Shown here: positions 9,545 to 20,775 of the stretch, in pieces | Layout of the letters: each line of letters begins with the position of its first letter | How positions within the stretch are numbered: position 1 is the stretch's first letter | From: Paracentrotus lividus | Lineage: Eukaryota > Echinodermata > Echinoidea > Camarodonta > Echinidae | Direction of reading: 5' to 3' | NCBI GenBank assembly: GCA_940671915.1 | Contig: CALNVZ010003433.1 | Span: 48,036,926-48,100,925, forward strand | DNA length: 64,000 nt | Translations under genes and position numbers: made by a program | Notes under the pieces: model-generated | What the model was told of the DNA's origin: nothing | The model's input: only the letters and a program-made list of their open reading frames with translations | The model's database searches: none

Positions 9545-10890
9545 AAAAAAAGAAGAGTCCAGTACTCTGTGTCGGTAGAATCTATATTAAAGTGGAATTA
9601 AGTATGATATTGCAGTACGTCATTTGATATTTTGGTAATTTGTTGTTTTTCTCTACTTGGTAAGGACTTCTTGCTTTTGTGATGTCATTGAATTATTACA
9701 ATCTTGTTTGTCCTGATTTCTCTGTACCAATAACATACTCTATATCACAATATCTGTTTATTATTCCACTTGTGGAGGGGAAAAATTAAAACTAACTGAC
9801 AATAGTAATAGTAATAATATCATTTAGATTTTTGATTTATAAATTGCTCTTTGTCAAATAAAACAAAAAGGGCTGTTAATGTATCATTACCTGGCTTTCT
9901 TTTATAGCAGGTTCAAATAATGTACCCATGATTGACAGTCCACAACTTCACCTTCAACTATGTCACAGCATCACCACTCTTAAAGCTGGTGTATAGACTC
10001 GGGAGAAAGAAAAAATTAATTTGGATTCACATTTAGATAAATTAAGAAAGATTGAAACCAATAACAATAATAAAGCAAATTATAGTACTTTAAATCTCGT
10101 TTTAGAGTCTTTATTTCATAATATATGTATAAAAAAGATAAGACGGGAACCCGTCTCAGGTTAGGACTCACGTGGAAAACCAATGGGGATTCTCTTGTGT
10201 GGGTGTTACACACAGATCGTTCGCACTAATTCACGCCGTAACCTCCGGCATGCGAACCTGTCAGCAGAGGTCTAAACGGCAGTTGAATTACGCTTCATTC
10301 AAACATTTTCAATGAAATTCATTGGAAATAACGAAAGAAATGTCACAAGATCTCTCACACATATCTTTTAGTGCAATGTGGACAAACATTTGATCGGTTT
10401 TGTGCCAATTCCTTTTTTGTTACCAAAACTATACACCAGGTTTAACTAAAATAAAAAAAAACTACGCTGAAAACTAAAATGGTTATCACCTGTTGCATAC
10501 CTAGGACACACCTGTAACTCCACACCTGGTATTTGTAAATTGTTATAAATGCCATTGTCCATTCAGAGCCAATAGGGCACTAACCTCTCTGTATGATAAG
10601 AGTTACACCTTTCTGGTTCTCAAATTATAATCCCAATGATATCAGTCACTGTCCCAGAGCGCAGACACAATGGTCCTGACAAATTACCCATCAATTCTAC
10701 CTAACCTTGATTTCTAATTATATTTGTCCAAAACATCTGGATAAATCGGGGCTGCCCAATTATTGATTACTAAACCGTGTGTCATGTTCTAAACACCGAT
10801 CGACTGGGTACTTCCTCGTCGGGTGTTAGTCACGAACGAGAAGTTAGCCGTTGATCGGTGAGATTGATTGATCACGGCATCTTTGTTTAG
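9545..10890. other. No gene recognised
   Basis: AT-rich, intron-like DNA. An imperfect inverted pair (CACCGATCGAC near 10793 and GTTGATCGGTG near 10850) could form an 11-bp stem. Nothing else stands out. Confidence 0.5.
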
Positions 10891-10939
10891 GATCGAATGC
10901 AGTCACTCGTCAAGTTGGAAATGGATATTTCCTATCCAG
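10891..10939 (+). CDS. Candidate short exon with both splice signals
   Basis: CATCTTTGTTTAG precedes 10891 and CCAG/GTGAGA follows 10939. The 49-nt segment contains an ATG at 10897 and codes for MQSLVKLEMDISYP. Both splice signals are good, but the segment is short, no partner exon was found, and no family is recognised. Chance is quite possible. Confidence 0.25.
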
Positions 10940-12000
10940 GTGAGAAGAAGTCTGTGGAGAAACTGATAAAAATGACTCCTTCTAGAGAAAGAAAATCACT
11001 TCTGATGTTCTTTGACTGTTTAAAATATTTAGCTTTTCTAATAGATTCAAATTCCTCTTCCTCACCATTATTATCATAAATAATGTTGCCCTAAGACAGG
11101 TTGAAGACCCTAGCATATATCATTTATTTTATCCATATCATATCTCTCATTATTTTCTTTATATAAAATATACTTACAGTAATATGATACGATACTTATA
11201 ATATAATAAAATAAATTTAAATCAAAATACTGGGAATCAATTCTGGTGGGATACAGTCAATAATTAACCACACAGCGTAAAACAAGCATTTTTTTAACTG
11301 AGATACATAAGGGCTGGCTTATGTTTCTTCTTTTGAAAAATCATACTTTTTTTATCATTCCATGAAGGGTATTTTACAGTGTAAAGATGAAAATGTGATT
11401 TTATTCCAGTGCTCAAATCTAAACCTGTAAAGGTTAGAACTAGTAACATTTAAACATAATCTAATCAAAATAGCTTTAAATGAAAAAAAAAAATTAAAAA
11501 AAATATGTTACTTGCATTTTTGGAGGTGTATTCTCAATTTTTATCCAATCTCTCTCCCCCCCGTATAATGTTTTCCTCAAAAATCAAAATTTTAACCAAA
11601 AAACATGTACATGTAGGTCACTTGCTTAAATCACTGTTGGCACGGATTTTTGAATGTATATTTAGGGCATGATTCACTTTGATAAACTGTAAAAGGATTG
11701 ACTTGTACGAGGAATTCCTTTTAAATTTAGAACCTACCGAAAGATTCTTTTTAATTCTTTGGCTATACTTTCACGGCTGGATGCAGATTTCAAGGACCGC
11801 TGTGTGTGGCTCATTTCCATACCTTGTTAGCGGACTTTCCTGAAATAACAGATGTCATGATGTATGATGAGGGATATTACCCTTCTGAAAACTACCCTGG
11901 TGTAGCCTCCCGTGATGGGGATGGGGTTGGCAACATTCAATTTTTTTCTTCTTCAAATTTTGAGTATTGATAAAGTTGATCTGGCTTGTCATGTGACTTA
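10940..12000. other. No gene recognised
   Basis: AT-rich DNA with homopolymer A/T runs near 11486-11510. I see no repeat ends, exon signals with an open frame, or RNA gene. Confidence 0.5.
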
Positions 12001-12068
12001 TATGTATTATTTTGTTAACTTTTATGACAGATACATATCTGTCATAAAAGTTAACAAAATAATACGTA
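12001..12068. repeat. Near-perfect 33-bp hairpin
   Basis: The arms 12001-12033 and 12036-12068 are reverse complements with one mismatch near the outer end, separated by only 2 nt. The arm is AT-rich and includes GTTAACTTTTATGACAG. It could extrude as a cruciform. No flanking duplication is obvious. Confidence 0.9.
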
Positions 12069-12392
12069 TAACATTTATGTAATCTACTGTAGATGTAGAT
12101 AAAGGATGAGCTACATGTAACGTAGACTACCTGAAGAATATCATATACACCAGAGTAGTATATTTCTCATCAACTTTGGTAAATTTCATGAAATAATTGG
12201 AGACATGATGACTGAAAATATTAAAATGTCTTTATTCTGGTATCATAAAATATGTAGCCTGTTTATTTTGCAAAGCATTTGAGGGCACCCCTCTCTAAAT
12301 GTATAGGGGGAATTATGCACCCCTCCCATTCGCCTTTTTTATCACAATTTATGCTATTTTGAGAGTCAGAAGGGCATTGCATATGTCTTCAC

Positions 12393-12535
12393 CTGAGAAC
12401 CAGAAGGGCGCTATTACAGATCAAAGATGTTCCGTTGAGAAACTGAAGGGCGCTATTACCATCAACTTTTTACAGCAATAGCGCCCTTCTGGTTCTCAAC
12501 GGAACATCTTTAAGATGCAATAAAGCCCTTCTGGC
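12393..12535. repeat. Inverted repeat with CCCTTCTGGYTCTC motif
   Basis: Segment 12424-12458 is nearly the reverse complement of 12475-12510, and a shorter copy of the left arm starts at 12395. The word CCTTCTGGCTCTCAAC recurs at about 16891, 17084, 30849, 31215 and 37413. It marks a dispersed sequence of unknown nature. Confidence 0.75.
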
Positions 12536-13298
12536 TCCAGCTCAACAGACAATATACAGTGTACATACAGTATGAACGTATATTTGATCCATTATTGCCC
12601 TTAGATGACAATATATTGATATCATTTTGAGCACTGTAAACTCTAAACTGGGGGTAAAGTTTTGTCCCTTGTCTATATGGGGATTATGTTATACCCCCTT
12701 TAATATTCCTTCTATGTCTTGGGTTACCCCCTAATAGAGGAGTGAAATATTGGCATTGAGTCCGGGTGATGACAAGATAACATTTCCCTAGGAAGGGTTA
12801 GATAATTGATACAAACTATCATTAGTATAGCATTCCATGAAACATAAATAGGCATGGGAGTTATTTTGAGTGAGGTAAAATATTAATCATAAAGATATAT
12901 CCTTCATGCAAAAGCTATTTGATATAAGGAGAGGTCAGTGGCTTGTAAAGTGCATTATCTGATTAAAACAATTTTAAACCTATGTTTAGAGACAATGATG
13001 GAGTAGTTTATGGATTGTCTAATCTGCTCCTATCCCTTCCCTGTTATCATCCTGTTCTCTCCTTCCCTTACTCTTTCTTTCATTCCATCCCATCTTGTTC
13101 TATCAACTTTCTATATGTCACTTGTACGTGGTTCCAAAGCCTTTCTCTTTATGATGTTTATCTCCTGACCCCCTTACATTTTCCTTTTCTCTCGCTCTCT
13201 CTCTCTCTTCCAAATAGATTTCACCATTTAATACTTATTCAATCAAATTTCATAAAGTTCATTTTCCTTTATATTTTTGTATTACCTTTTGAAAACAC
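12536..13298. other. No gene recognised
   Basis: AT-rich DNA with a pyrimidine-rich stretch at about 13020-13215 that creates a 106-residue frame rich in S, F, L and P. That composition is typical of CT-rich DNA, not of a protein. Confidence 0.5.
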
Positions 13299-13302
13299 TT
13301 AA

Positions 13303-13501
13303 CCCGTTGTATACTGAGAACTTTTTACAAAGCCGAATAAATTGTGATTGTCAAGAATGCTAGCAAGAAATTGTTTTCATTTAGAGGTGAAACAAAGACA
13401 GTTGTAGATCACTGTTAGATAATTTAAATTATGTGAGGTTTTTATATGTTTATGCAATCATGAGTGAAATAAACGGTCGACAAGAGGGATGATACAACGG
13501 G
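13303..13501. mobile_element. TTAA element family H, copy 1
   Basis: The ends CCCGTTGTATACTGAG and GATACAACGGG are inverted and flanked by TTAA (13299-13302 and 13502-13505). The body matches 26197-26429 in the opposite orientation. It is 199 bp long and has no coding content. TTAA duplications are known for Kolobok and piggyBac superfamilies. Confidence 0.75.
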
Positions 13502-13643
13502 TTAAAAATATTACAGGAAGTGGGTGATTTCTTCTTTAAACCTTGATGAGAATGAGAGAATGATTGTTGGCCATAGGTGAAGGTAAATAGAATTGTTAAA
13601 AATCATTACTAGTTACCGTCTTCCCCTTTAACTGTTCCTGCAG

Positions 13644-13778
13644 GTACTGTACACTCGATCAGAATGTCAACTCTGTATGTTCCAGCGACAAGCAGCACGA
13701 TGAAGCAGCCGCAATAAAGCGACATATTTAACTGACTGTACAGAGGTACTGGCACCAGAACTAATTGACTCACAGCAG
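13644..13778 (+). other. Candidate untranslated exon
   Basis: A strong 3' splice-like signal (CCCCTTTAACTGTTCCTGCAG) ends at 13643, and CAG/GTAACC follows 13778. The 135-nt interval has stops in all frames, so it could only be a leader or non-coding exon, or a last exon. It contains AATAAA. The interval is weak evidence for a transcript; the downstream minisatellite starts just after it. Confidence 0.2.
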
Positions 13779-13784
13779 GTAACC

Positions 13785-15215
13785 AGTAACTCTGTAATTG
13801 TCAACCAAAACAGTACTCCACGGGTCTGAATAGTTTACCCCACCCTCAATCTTGAAATAGGAAGGGGTTCTTTATACTATGGATATCTAGGTCCTCCTAC
13901 CTAATCATTACTCCATGGGTATCAAAGAGTTACCACACACTCAATTTTAAGAGTAGGAAGGGGGTTCTATACCCCACCCCCCCCCCTCCCCAAACCAAAG
14001 CATTGTAACCAGTAACACTGTAATTGTCATCCAAAACAGTACTCCATGGGTCTTAATGGTTTACCCCCACACTAAATCTCAGGAATAGGAAGGGGGTTCT
14101 TGATACCCCCTTCCCCTCCAGACCAGTATGTCTTACATCTCAATTAAGGGTTACCCCCACATTCGATCTTTGAATAAGAAGGGGGTTCTTTACACCTCCC
14201 TACCAAAACATTACTCCATGGATCTCTAAAGCTTACCCCCACAATCAATCTTGGAATGGGAAGAGGGTTCTCCTCCCCCCCCCCCCCCCGCCAAAGCATT
14301 GTAACAAGTAACACACTAATTGTCAACCAGAACAGTACTCCATGGGTCTCAAGGGTTTACCCCACCCTCAATCTTACGAATAGGAAGAGGGTTCTCCCCC
14401 CACCCACCAAAGCATTGTAGCCATTGGCACTGTAATTGTCAACCGAAAAAGTACTCCATGGGTCTCAAAGGTTTACCCCACCCTCAATCTTGGAATAGGA
14501 AAGGGGGTTCTTGATACCCTCCCCAACCAAAAATTACTCCATGGGTCTAAAAAAGAGTTACCCCACCCTCATCTTATGAATAGGAAGAGGGTTCCCCCCA
14601 CCAAAGCATTGTAACGAGTAAAACACTAATTATCAACCAAAACAGTACTCCATGGGTTTCATAGGGTTCCCACCCTCAATCTTGGAATAGGAAGGGGGTT
14701 CTTGGTACACCCTCCCCTTCCAGACCAGTATGTCGTTCATCTCAAATAAGGGTTACCCCCACACTCGATCTTTGAATATGAAGGATCTCAAAAGCTTACC
14801 CCCACAATCAATCTTGGAATGGGAAGAGGGTTCTCCCCCCCCCCACCAAAGCATTGTAATCAGTAACACTGTAATTGTCAACCAAAACAGTACTCCATGG
14901 GTCTCAAAGGTTTATCCCACCCTCAATCTTAGGAATAGGGAGGGGGTTCTTGGTACACCCTCCCCTTCCAGACCAGTATTTCGAACATCTCAAGGGTTAC
15001 CCCCACTCTTTATCTTTGAATATGAAGGAGGTTATTTAAACCCCAACCCTACTAAAATATTACTCCATGGGTCTCAAAGGCTTACCCCACAGTCAATCTT
15101 ACACGTCTAAGGAATAGGTAGGGGGTTCTTAATATCCCCCTTCCAAAGGAGTATGTCAGTCTGAAAGGGCTACCCCAGACTCACTCTTGGAAAAGGAAGG
15201 GGTTCAAGACTACAG
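13785..15215 (+). repeat. 1.4-kb minisatellite, about 11-12 degenerate units
   Basis: The word ACTCCATGGGTCTCAAAGG, or a close variant, recurs near 13814, 13911, 14040, 14213, 14337, 14453, 14537, 14648, 14892 and 15062. It is followed by a C-rich stretch, CCCTCAATCTTGGAATAGGA and a GGGGGTTCTT word. The spacing varies from about 85 to 170 bp because an AAAGCATTGTAACCAGTAAC block is present in only some units. The 126-residue frame at 14730-15110 is a by-product of the repeat. Confidence 0.9.
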
Positions 15216-15634
15216 ATTGACTTATCAACTGTCAGATAGAAAATTACATTTACAAAAGTTACAACATAGTCACGACATAGTTTGCAATTTGTGGGGTCCC
15301 ATCTTCACCAAATGATTTGGATGTACAAGTGGGTACATTACATTAGTGATGGATTCAATGGTAACACATTTTTAGCTACCTATGTTCTATTGTAGTAGAG
15401 CCTGATAGTAATGGTTTTATTGCTGAAAATTTGATATAATTTGGTATATTATGCTCAGGTTACCCAAAACGAGGCACCATGAATCTCAAAGGTTGCACAT
15501 GAACATTTTCAGAGAGTTAGTGTACATGTTAAAATAAAAATAAATAACTTTTTTGAGTTTGACATGTGTACATGTATTTTGATTTATTTGAAACTTTTTG
15601 ACAAAGTAAACATTTTTCTTTTGATAAGGTCCAC

Positions 15635-15865
15635 CACAAACCCCTCACTGCAAGAGACAGGGGGGCTAGAACAAACCATCTTCACCCCCTTCTACCAACC
15701 CACAACAACCAGAACTACCAGAGACAGGGGGGATAGAACCAACCATCTACCAGCCCACCACACCCCTATACAAGCCCACTACACCCCTTCTACCAACCCA
15801 CAACAACCAGAACTTCCAGAGACAGGGGGACTAGAAAACCAACCATCTACCGGTCCACCAATCAG
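15635..15865 (+). repeat. Short tandem repeat with CCAACCCACAACAACCAGAA
   Basis: Two clear units and parts of a third share CAGAGACAGGGGG, TAGAACCAACCATCTAC and CACTACACCCC words. The spacing is about 75-145 bp. The 108-residue frame here is rich in T, P and N and follows from the repeat. Confidence 0.75.
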
Positions 15866-15905
15866 ATATAGGGAGCACCTGCTGGGTTAAAGCTGTGAGC
15901 ACGGC

Positions 15906-15980
15906 ATGCTGGGAATGCCGAGAACGAGGGATTTGACGCAAGGGACAGCAATCTTGAGAAGTGCCGCAGAGTTTAGAAAT
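15906..15980 (+). CDS. Candidate first coding exon
   Basis: An ATG at 15906 opens a frame of exactly 25 codons, MLGMPRTRDLTQGTAILRSA then AEFRN, followed at once by the donor GTGAGTAT at 15981. The segment is less AT-rich than its surroundings. A CCAATCAGATATAG stretch lies about 35 bp upstream and could be promoter-like. I do not recognise the peptide, and no second exon was found. The minus-strand frame 15887-16144 is probably the shadow. Confidence 0.3.
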
Positions 15981-16530
15981 GTGAGTATACAACGTTGGAA
16001 TGCCTGTATGTACATACGGCTGGATTTAAGTGCTATAGTCGGGAGATGTTGATACGTTCTCCGTCGATGTTTTCCTAGTGTCTGGTGGATTATCTTTCTT
16101 TCATCTATCCAAAGATCAACCGAGTAGAATCTGGTGCATTTCATGTCTGTGATTCTAAAGTGGATTACTGTAAAAATTGTGTTCTGAATGATATATGGAG
16201 ATTCACCATTTAAGATCTACTTAGGTTCCGCTGCTTGTAAGTATAAGTTCAATATCAAATTTCAGTATTAACGTTAAACATGTATGTCATTTGAGGTAAC
16301 ATAGAAGGCAGTTCCACCCCCACCACCCCCCTCCCAATGACAAGAGAAGACAGAGGTGCATTTTTATTGTATGTCAGGAAAACAAGAGGAAAGGTAGAAA
16401 TGACTACCAGTATGGAGAAAAGGTGAAAAATCCAACAAACATAAAAATGGAGAGCTCAAGAAAGACGAATACACCCAAACATTGAGATTGAAATAGAGGA
16501 ATAGATAAAGAGAAGAGATGGGGTGGTTAC

Positions 16531-16556
16531 AGAGAGAGAGAGAGAGAGAGAGAGAG
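16531..16556 (+). repeat. (GA)n microsatellite
   Basis: About 12 GA dinucleotides. Confidence 0.9.
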
Positions 16557-16879
16557 GTCTTTGAGCCAATAAGTTCTTGAAATAAACTTCTGACTACTTA
16601 AAGAATAAGAACTTGATTAATACTTTCCTGTCTCTCCTGTGCTCTCATATCTTTTTTACGAGGTATCGTTATCTTGAGACTAATTACTATTGATCATGAC
16701 ATCCTGTTATGTAGTTCTACATGGCAGACAATTATGACATGCATTCATGGAAACATCCCTCATCAAATCGTTTTCGATGTTTTTGAAAGCCATAGAAACC
16801 AACCGTGCAGCTCTTGCACTTGCAGTATAGTCTCTTTAAAGCCTTTAAAGCCGTAAGGTTGTTAATGTCTATGAAATAA

Positions 16880-17290
16880 TGAAGATTAACACCCTTCTGG
16901 CTCTCAACTGACAATGTGTCTTTTGAATGGTGCTGTTTTCATAGTGTAAGACATTGTGAGACAGTCGTGGGGCTGTTCTCATCGGCAAATTTCAATGTCT
17001 GAAAAGGGTCATATCTTTAGACTATTTTGATCTGTTTAAAGCTACAAGGGAGTTAATATTCAAGGAAGTAACAAGGTTAACACCATTCTGGCTCTCAACT
17101 GACACTATGACTTTGGAAGGCACTTTTTCATGGGGCTGTTGTATAGCTTTTAAAGTAGTATAAATCATTGTGTGGCAGTCAAGGGGTTGTTCTCATAGCT
17201 GTGATTAGTATAAATCATTGTGCGACAGTCAAGGGGATGACTATGCTGTGATTAGTGGAAGACACTATGAGACAGTCCTAGGGTTGTTCT
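16880..17290 (+). repeat. Local duplication of ~200 bp, diverged
   Basis: TTAACACCCTTCTGGCTCTC near 16887 and a variant at 17075 begin parallel segments, each followed by GACATTGTGAGACAGTC-like words. A further fragment with the word TGTGNGACAGTC recurs near 17171, 17220 and 17267. There is no coding content. Confidence 0.65.
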
Positions 17291-17689
17291 CATTGCCACA
17301 TCTTGATGCTTTAAAAAGTATATCTTTTATATATCTCATAAGAAATATTTGATTTTTTTTCCCTTCTACATGATATCTGATTCACAACTTTTCTGACATT
17401 GAAAAAATAAGTCTACTTGATGTGTTTCAATAATTTTATGTACATGGTGATCATATTTCGAGAATGTAGTTGGGAGACATTGATTGGAGTCAATGAAGAA
17501 AGTTTGCATTGCCATGGATACCGCATACCATCATTTATGATTAGGATGCTAATTAATGCAGACAGGAAGAAAATAAAGTTGTAGATTTAATGAAATAACA
17601 ACTTCATTGAGGAAATCTTGGTGTGAAAGTGAATATTGGATCATCCTGTTTTTACAAACTGTCTAGATCATTCAGAAACCGTTTATGAA

Positions 17690-17875
17690 GATTTGAATCT
17701 AAGACAAAAACCGAGACACAGAGAGATATAAAAGAGAGGCACTGAAAGAGACAGACCAAGACAAGGCAAAAAGGCAGAAGAGCGGGTGAAAGAAAGAGTC
17801 AAAAGACTACAAGTAGACAAACAGAGTGAAAGACAGAAAGAGAGAGGGACAGAGGAATGGAGAGAGAAGGTGAGT
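17690..17875 (+). repeat. Purine-rich tract
   Basis: Repeated AGAGACAGA-type words over about 180 bp. The 67-residue minus-strand frame (S/L-rich) reflects this composition. Confidence 0.75.
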
Positions 17876-18010
17876 ACCGTAGGCATACTCTTGTCATTAC
17901 CTACAGAAAATTAAATTTTTGGAGTGTTGTGCCAATCTATCAACCTTTTTTTAACCTTTCGACCACTTGAGCATTGAAATTTAAGGGGCTTCTGGGAGGA
18001 ACACTTTTTA

Positions 18011-18088
18011 GGGTTTGCCATAGCTCGGTTGGTAGAGCGCATGTCTAGCAATTAGGAGATCTTGGGTTCGAATCCTGGTGGAATCCCA
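18011..18088 (+). tRNA. tRNA-like sequence, probably a pseudogene or SINE head
   Basis: It has a good internal promoter A box (TAGCTCGGTTGGTAGAGCG) and B box (GGTTCGAATCC) at proper spacing. A seven-base loop CTAGCAA would give anticodon AGC (Ala), although the body resembles threonine tRNA. The acceptor stem has two mismatches, and the anticodon stem is badly broken. A short T-run follows at 18091. A decayed tRNA, or the head of a tRNA-derived SINE, is most likely. Confidence 0.55.
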
Positions 18089-18839
18089 TATTTTTTTGCT
18101 CATTTTTTATTTTTTATAATCTTACAACCTCATACATGTAGCATCAAGAATAGATCAGGCTTTAAAGGGATTGGGTAACTTTAAAAAACAAGAGCAATTA
18201 GATCAAGATTAATAAAATTATACTGTTCCAACAGTAAAAAACAAACTACTGAAAGTTTCAGATCAAATGGAAGTCATTTACTACCTTAAAACAGTGTAAC
18301 AAACAAGGCAAAGCATACAGCCGAACACCAGTACCCTCTGTTACTGGCTCAGCAGGCCGCTAGGGACGGGGACTATACAACAGGAAATGGGGGTATGTTG
18401 TGCTATGTGGAAAAGCACATGGTTTTATAAACCATCCGGGGTTGGTTTATAAAAGTGATATCTCGAAGGTAAAGCAAGCAATTACCTTGCAATTTTGAAG
18501 AGATACCAGACTGAACTAAGTGTTTATAATTATGTTGGCAAAATAAGCTAAATCGAATAAAATGTGATTTGAATATCATTCAATGTTACTGCATCCCTTT
18601 AATAGAAATATACCAGAATAATAGTGGTGATGGTGATGATGTAATATGATTATATTGATTATGATCCTAAAGGTTACAGAGATGATGTAGTAGAACAGAA
18701 TTAGATTAAATATTAATTAATCCTCTGAGATAAAGTTCGATCTTGAATAATATTTCCTTCAAATGACCATGCCCTTTGAATAGCTTGATTGACAGCTATC
18801 TTGAATGTGATGAGATCAAACTGTTTGGGATTGGAGTTA
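18089..18839. other. No gene recognised
   Basis: AT-rich DNA. A short inverted pair around 18426-18452 (TTTATAAACCA and TGGTTTATAAA) could form a small stem. Nothing else is recognised. Confidence 0.45.
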
Positions 18840-19227
18840 GGGTGCATTTGTGGTCGAAAAAAAAAAATAAAATAGGAACATGAATCATGATACAAAACGC
18901 AATTACAAAACAGAAAACAATCACGATGAGTGGTGCACCGTTCATTGTTGAAAAATTTAACACTGATTATACATGGAATGAATTTAAATACCCTGCAGCT
19001 TACCGCATTTGCATTGCTCAAAGTTATGATGGTTGTAAAATCAAAGCTTATCGTATTTAGGTTTTAAAACGCACCTGAATGAAGATCTGAAAGACTCATA
19101 TGTATGACCCCAAATTGGAACCATGAACACATCCTATTTTCTCTACATCTGTGTTTTGTATAAATTTGCGTTTTGTATCACGATTCATGTTCCTGTTTAG
19201 ATTGTAAAATCGACCATGAATGCACCC
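18840..19227. mobile_element. MITE family M1, copy 2
   Basis: The ends GGGTGCATTTGTGGTCGA and TCGACCATGAATGCACCC are inverted with three mismatches. Inside each lies GGAACATGAATCATGATAC or its complement, shared with the copies at 4405 and 43995. TTA precedes the left end; the right flank no longer matches. Confidence 0.7.
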
Positions 19228-19375
19228 CATGATGCAAGATGTAGGAGGACAGGAAGAAAGCGTGGAAGAAAAGATTTATAATTCCTGTCATATTTGACGT
19301 TTCAGGGTATACCAATCTCACAAGATGCACCTGTTCCTTGAATGCAGATACCCTCTTATTCTAGAGATGGGAGTA

Positions 19376-20033
19376 TACCGTGTGCAATAAGTATTGTCAC
19401 CCCCTACCTCATGCTTGTATTGAATATGTATTCAGGGGAGTAATGATTTTGACTTTGAAACAAATATGCAAGCTTAGCTGCTGAAATTACCTTTTTTTAT
19501 GCTGCATAGATGAACTTTGTGTGATATGTATAAGTAGAGCTATGCTGGTTTGAACTTTCACGCAAGAATTTAGAGATCTCAAACCTCCTTTTGTGGACAT
19601 TGAAACATGGTGGACAGTAATAACAGTGGAAGAAGGAAAGTACTGAAAGCAAAATTAAAAGTCTATCAAATTAGCTAAAACTTGGAGAAAAGAAGGGAAA
19701 ATGAACAAGGTGATAGCAAGTCTGCTTAGCGGGTCAACATGATGGGTTCAAAGCTTGTGCAATGCCAAGAGAGAGGGATGAAGAATAAGCATCGATCAGT
19801 TAGGCCGTCTTTACTGGATCAAGCTGAGAAAACTTGGCCAGATCGTGGATGCAGCGTCATTGACTCCCAGGGTGGATACAATTTCTGTTAAATTGTTATT
19901 TCAGATAATATTAATGTTAACTGATACATATATATAATAAATAGAAATAATTTGTTTATACCAATAAAATTCAGTCAAATGATCAGTTATACTGCATTTT
20001 TGTAAGGGGGCGACAATACTTTTGCACACGGTA
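19376..20033. mobile_element. Non-autonomous Tc1/mariner-like element
   Basis: The ends TACCGTGTGCAATAAGTATT and AATACTTTTGCACACGGTA are inverted and flanked by TA. GTCACCCCCT and AGGGGGCGAC continue the inverted similarity. The interior has no intact transposase, but 19610-19880 carries short frames that might be relics. Confidence 0.75.
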
Positions 20034-20157
20034 TAGTAATGAAACTGATTGAAATCATAATGATAGCTTTGAAATATCGACTGAACTGCTATTTTTATGA
20101 ACGATAGATGGTGAGATAGTTTTGATTTTTAATTTTGCAAACTAGGGTTAGAGTTAA

Positions 20158-20740
20158 AGGGGAATTATCCCCTCAGAGAAATTTAGCTTCAGTGAATGGA
20201 GACAAACCCCCAAAACATATTGGGAAAGTTTCAGAAGAATCAGGCAATGAATAAGAGAGATATGAATTTTGAGATTTTGAGATCACTTATGATATGGAGA
20301 TCCTCCAATTGGCAACGCAACCATGATGTGTGATGTAATGCAGGGAGATCTTTCACATATCTATTGTACACATTGTACTAAAATCCTCTTTTTTCTTGAT
20401 TGTAAAGGGAGACTAAAGAATCTTTTTATGGGATGACTTGTAAATATATGAAAGTCATAATATATCATTAAAAGAAAAGCTGTTCTATCATTAGAATGAA
20501 AATAAAGAGACATTTTGAATAGTTTTTGTGCACACCACAGGGGGAGTTCTCCCCTTGTGACATCACAAATGGTGACCGCGTTGCCAATGGGAGATTTCCT
20601 ATGTCATTAGAGATCTCAATATTCAAGTACTCATAACTTTCTTATCATTTATCCGATTATCACCAAATCTTCACTAATGTGCTTATTTGATTTTTCTGCA
20701 TTCACAGTAAGCCAACTATCTACAAAGGGACAATTCTCCT
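20158..20740. mobile_element. TTAA element family A, copy 2 (complete)
   Basis: It is bounded by TTAA at 20154-20157 and 20741-20744. The ends AGGGGAATTATCCC and GGGACAATTCTCCT are inverted. The body is nearly the same as 8534-9056. It is 583 bp and non-coding. A G-run (20764-20775) lies just outside. Confidence 0.85.
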
Positions 20741-20775
20741 TTAAGGGGTAATATCAGGTTGTGGGGGGGGGGGGG

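Noticed and set aside
14730-15110. 126-residue frame
   Set aside because: It is a reading of the minisatellite at 13785-15215, rich in P and S because of the C-rich units.
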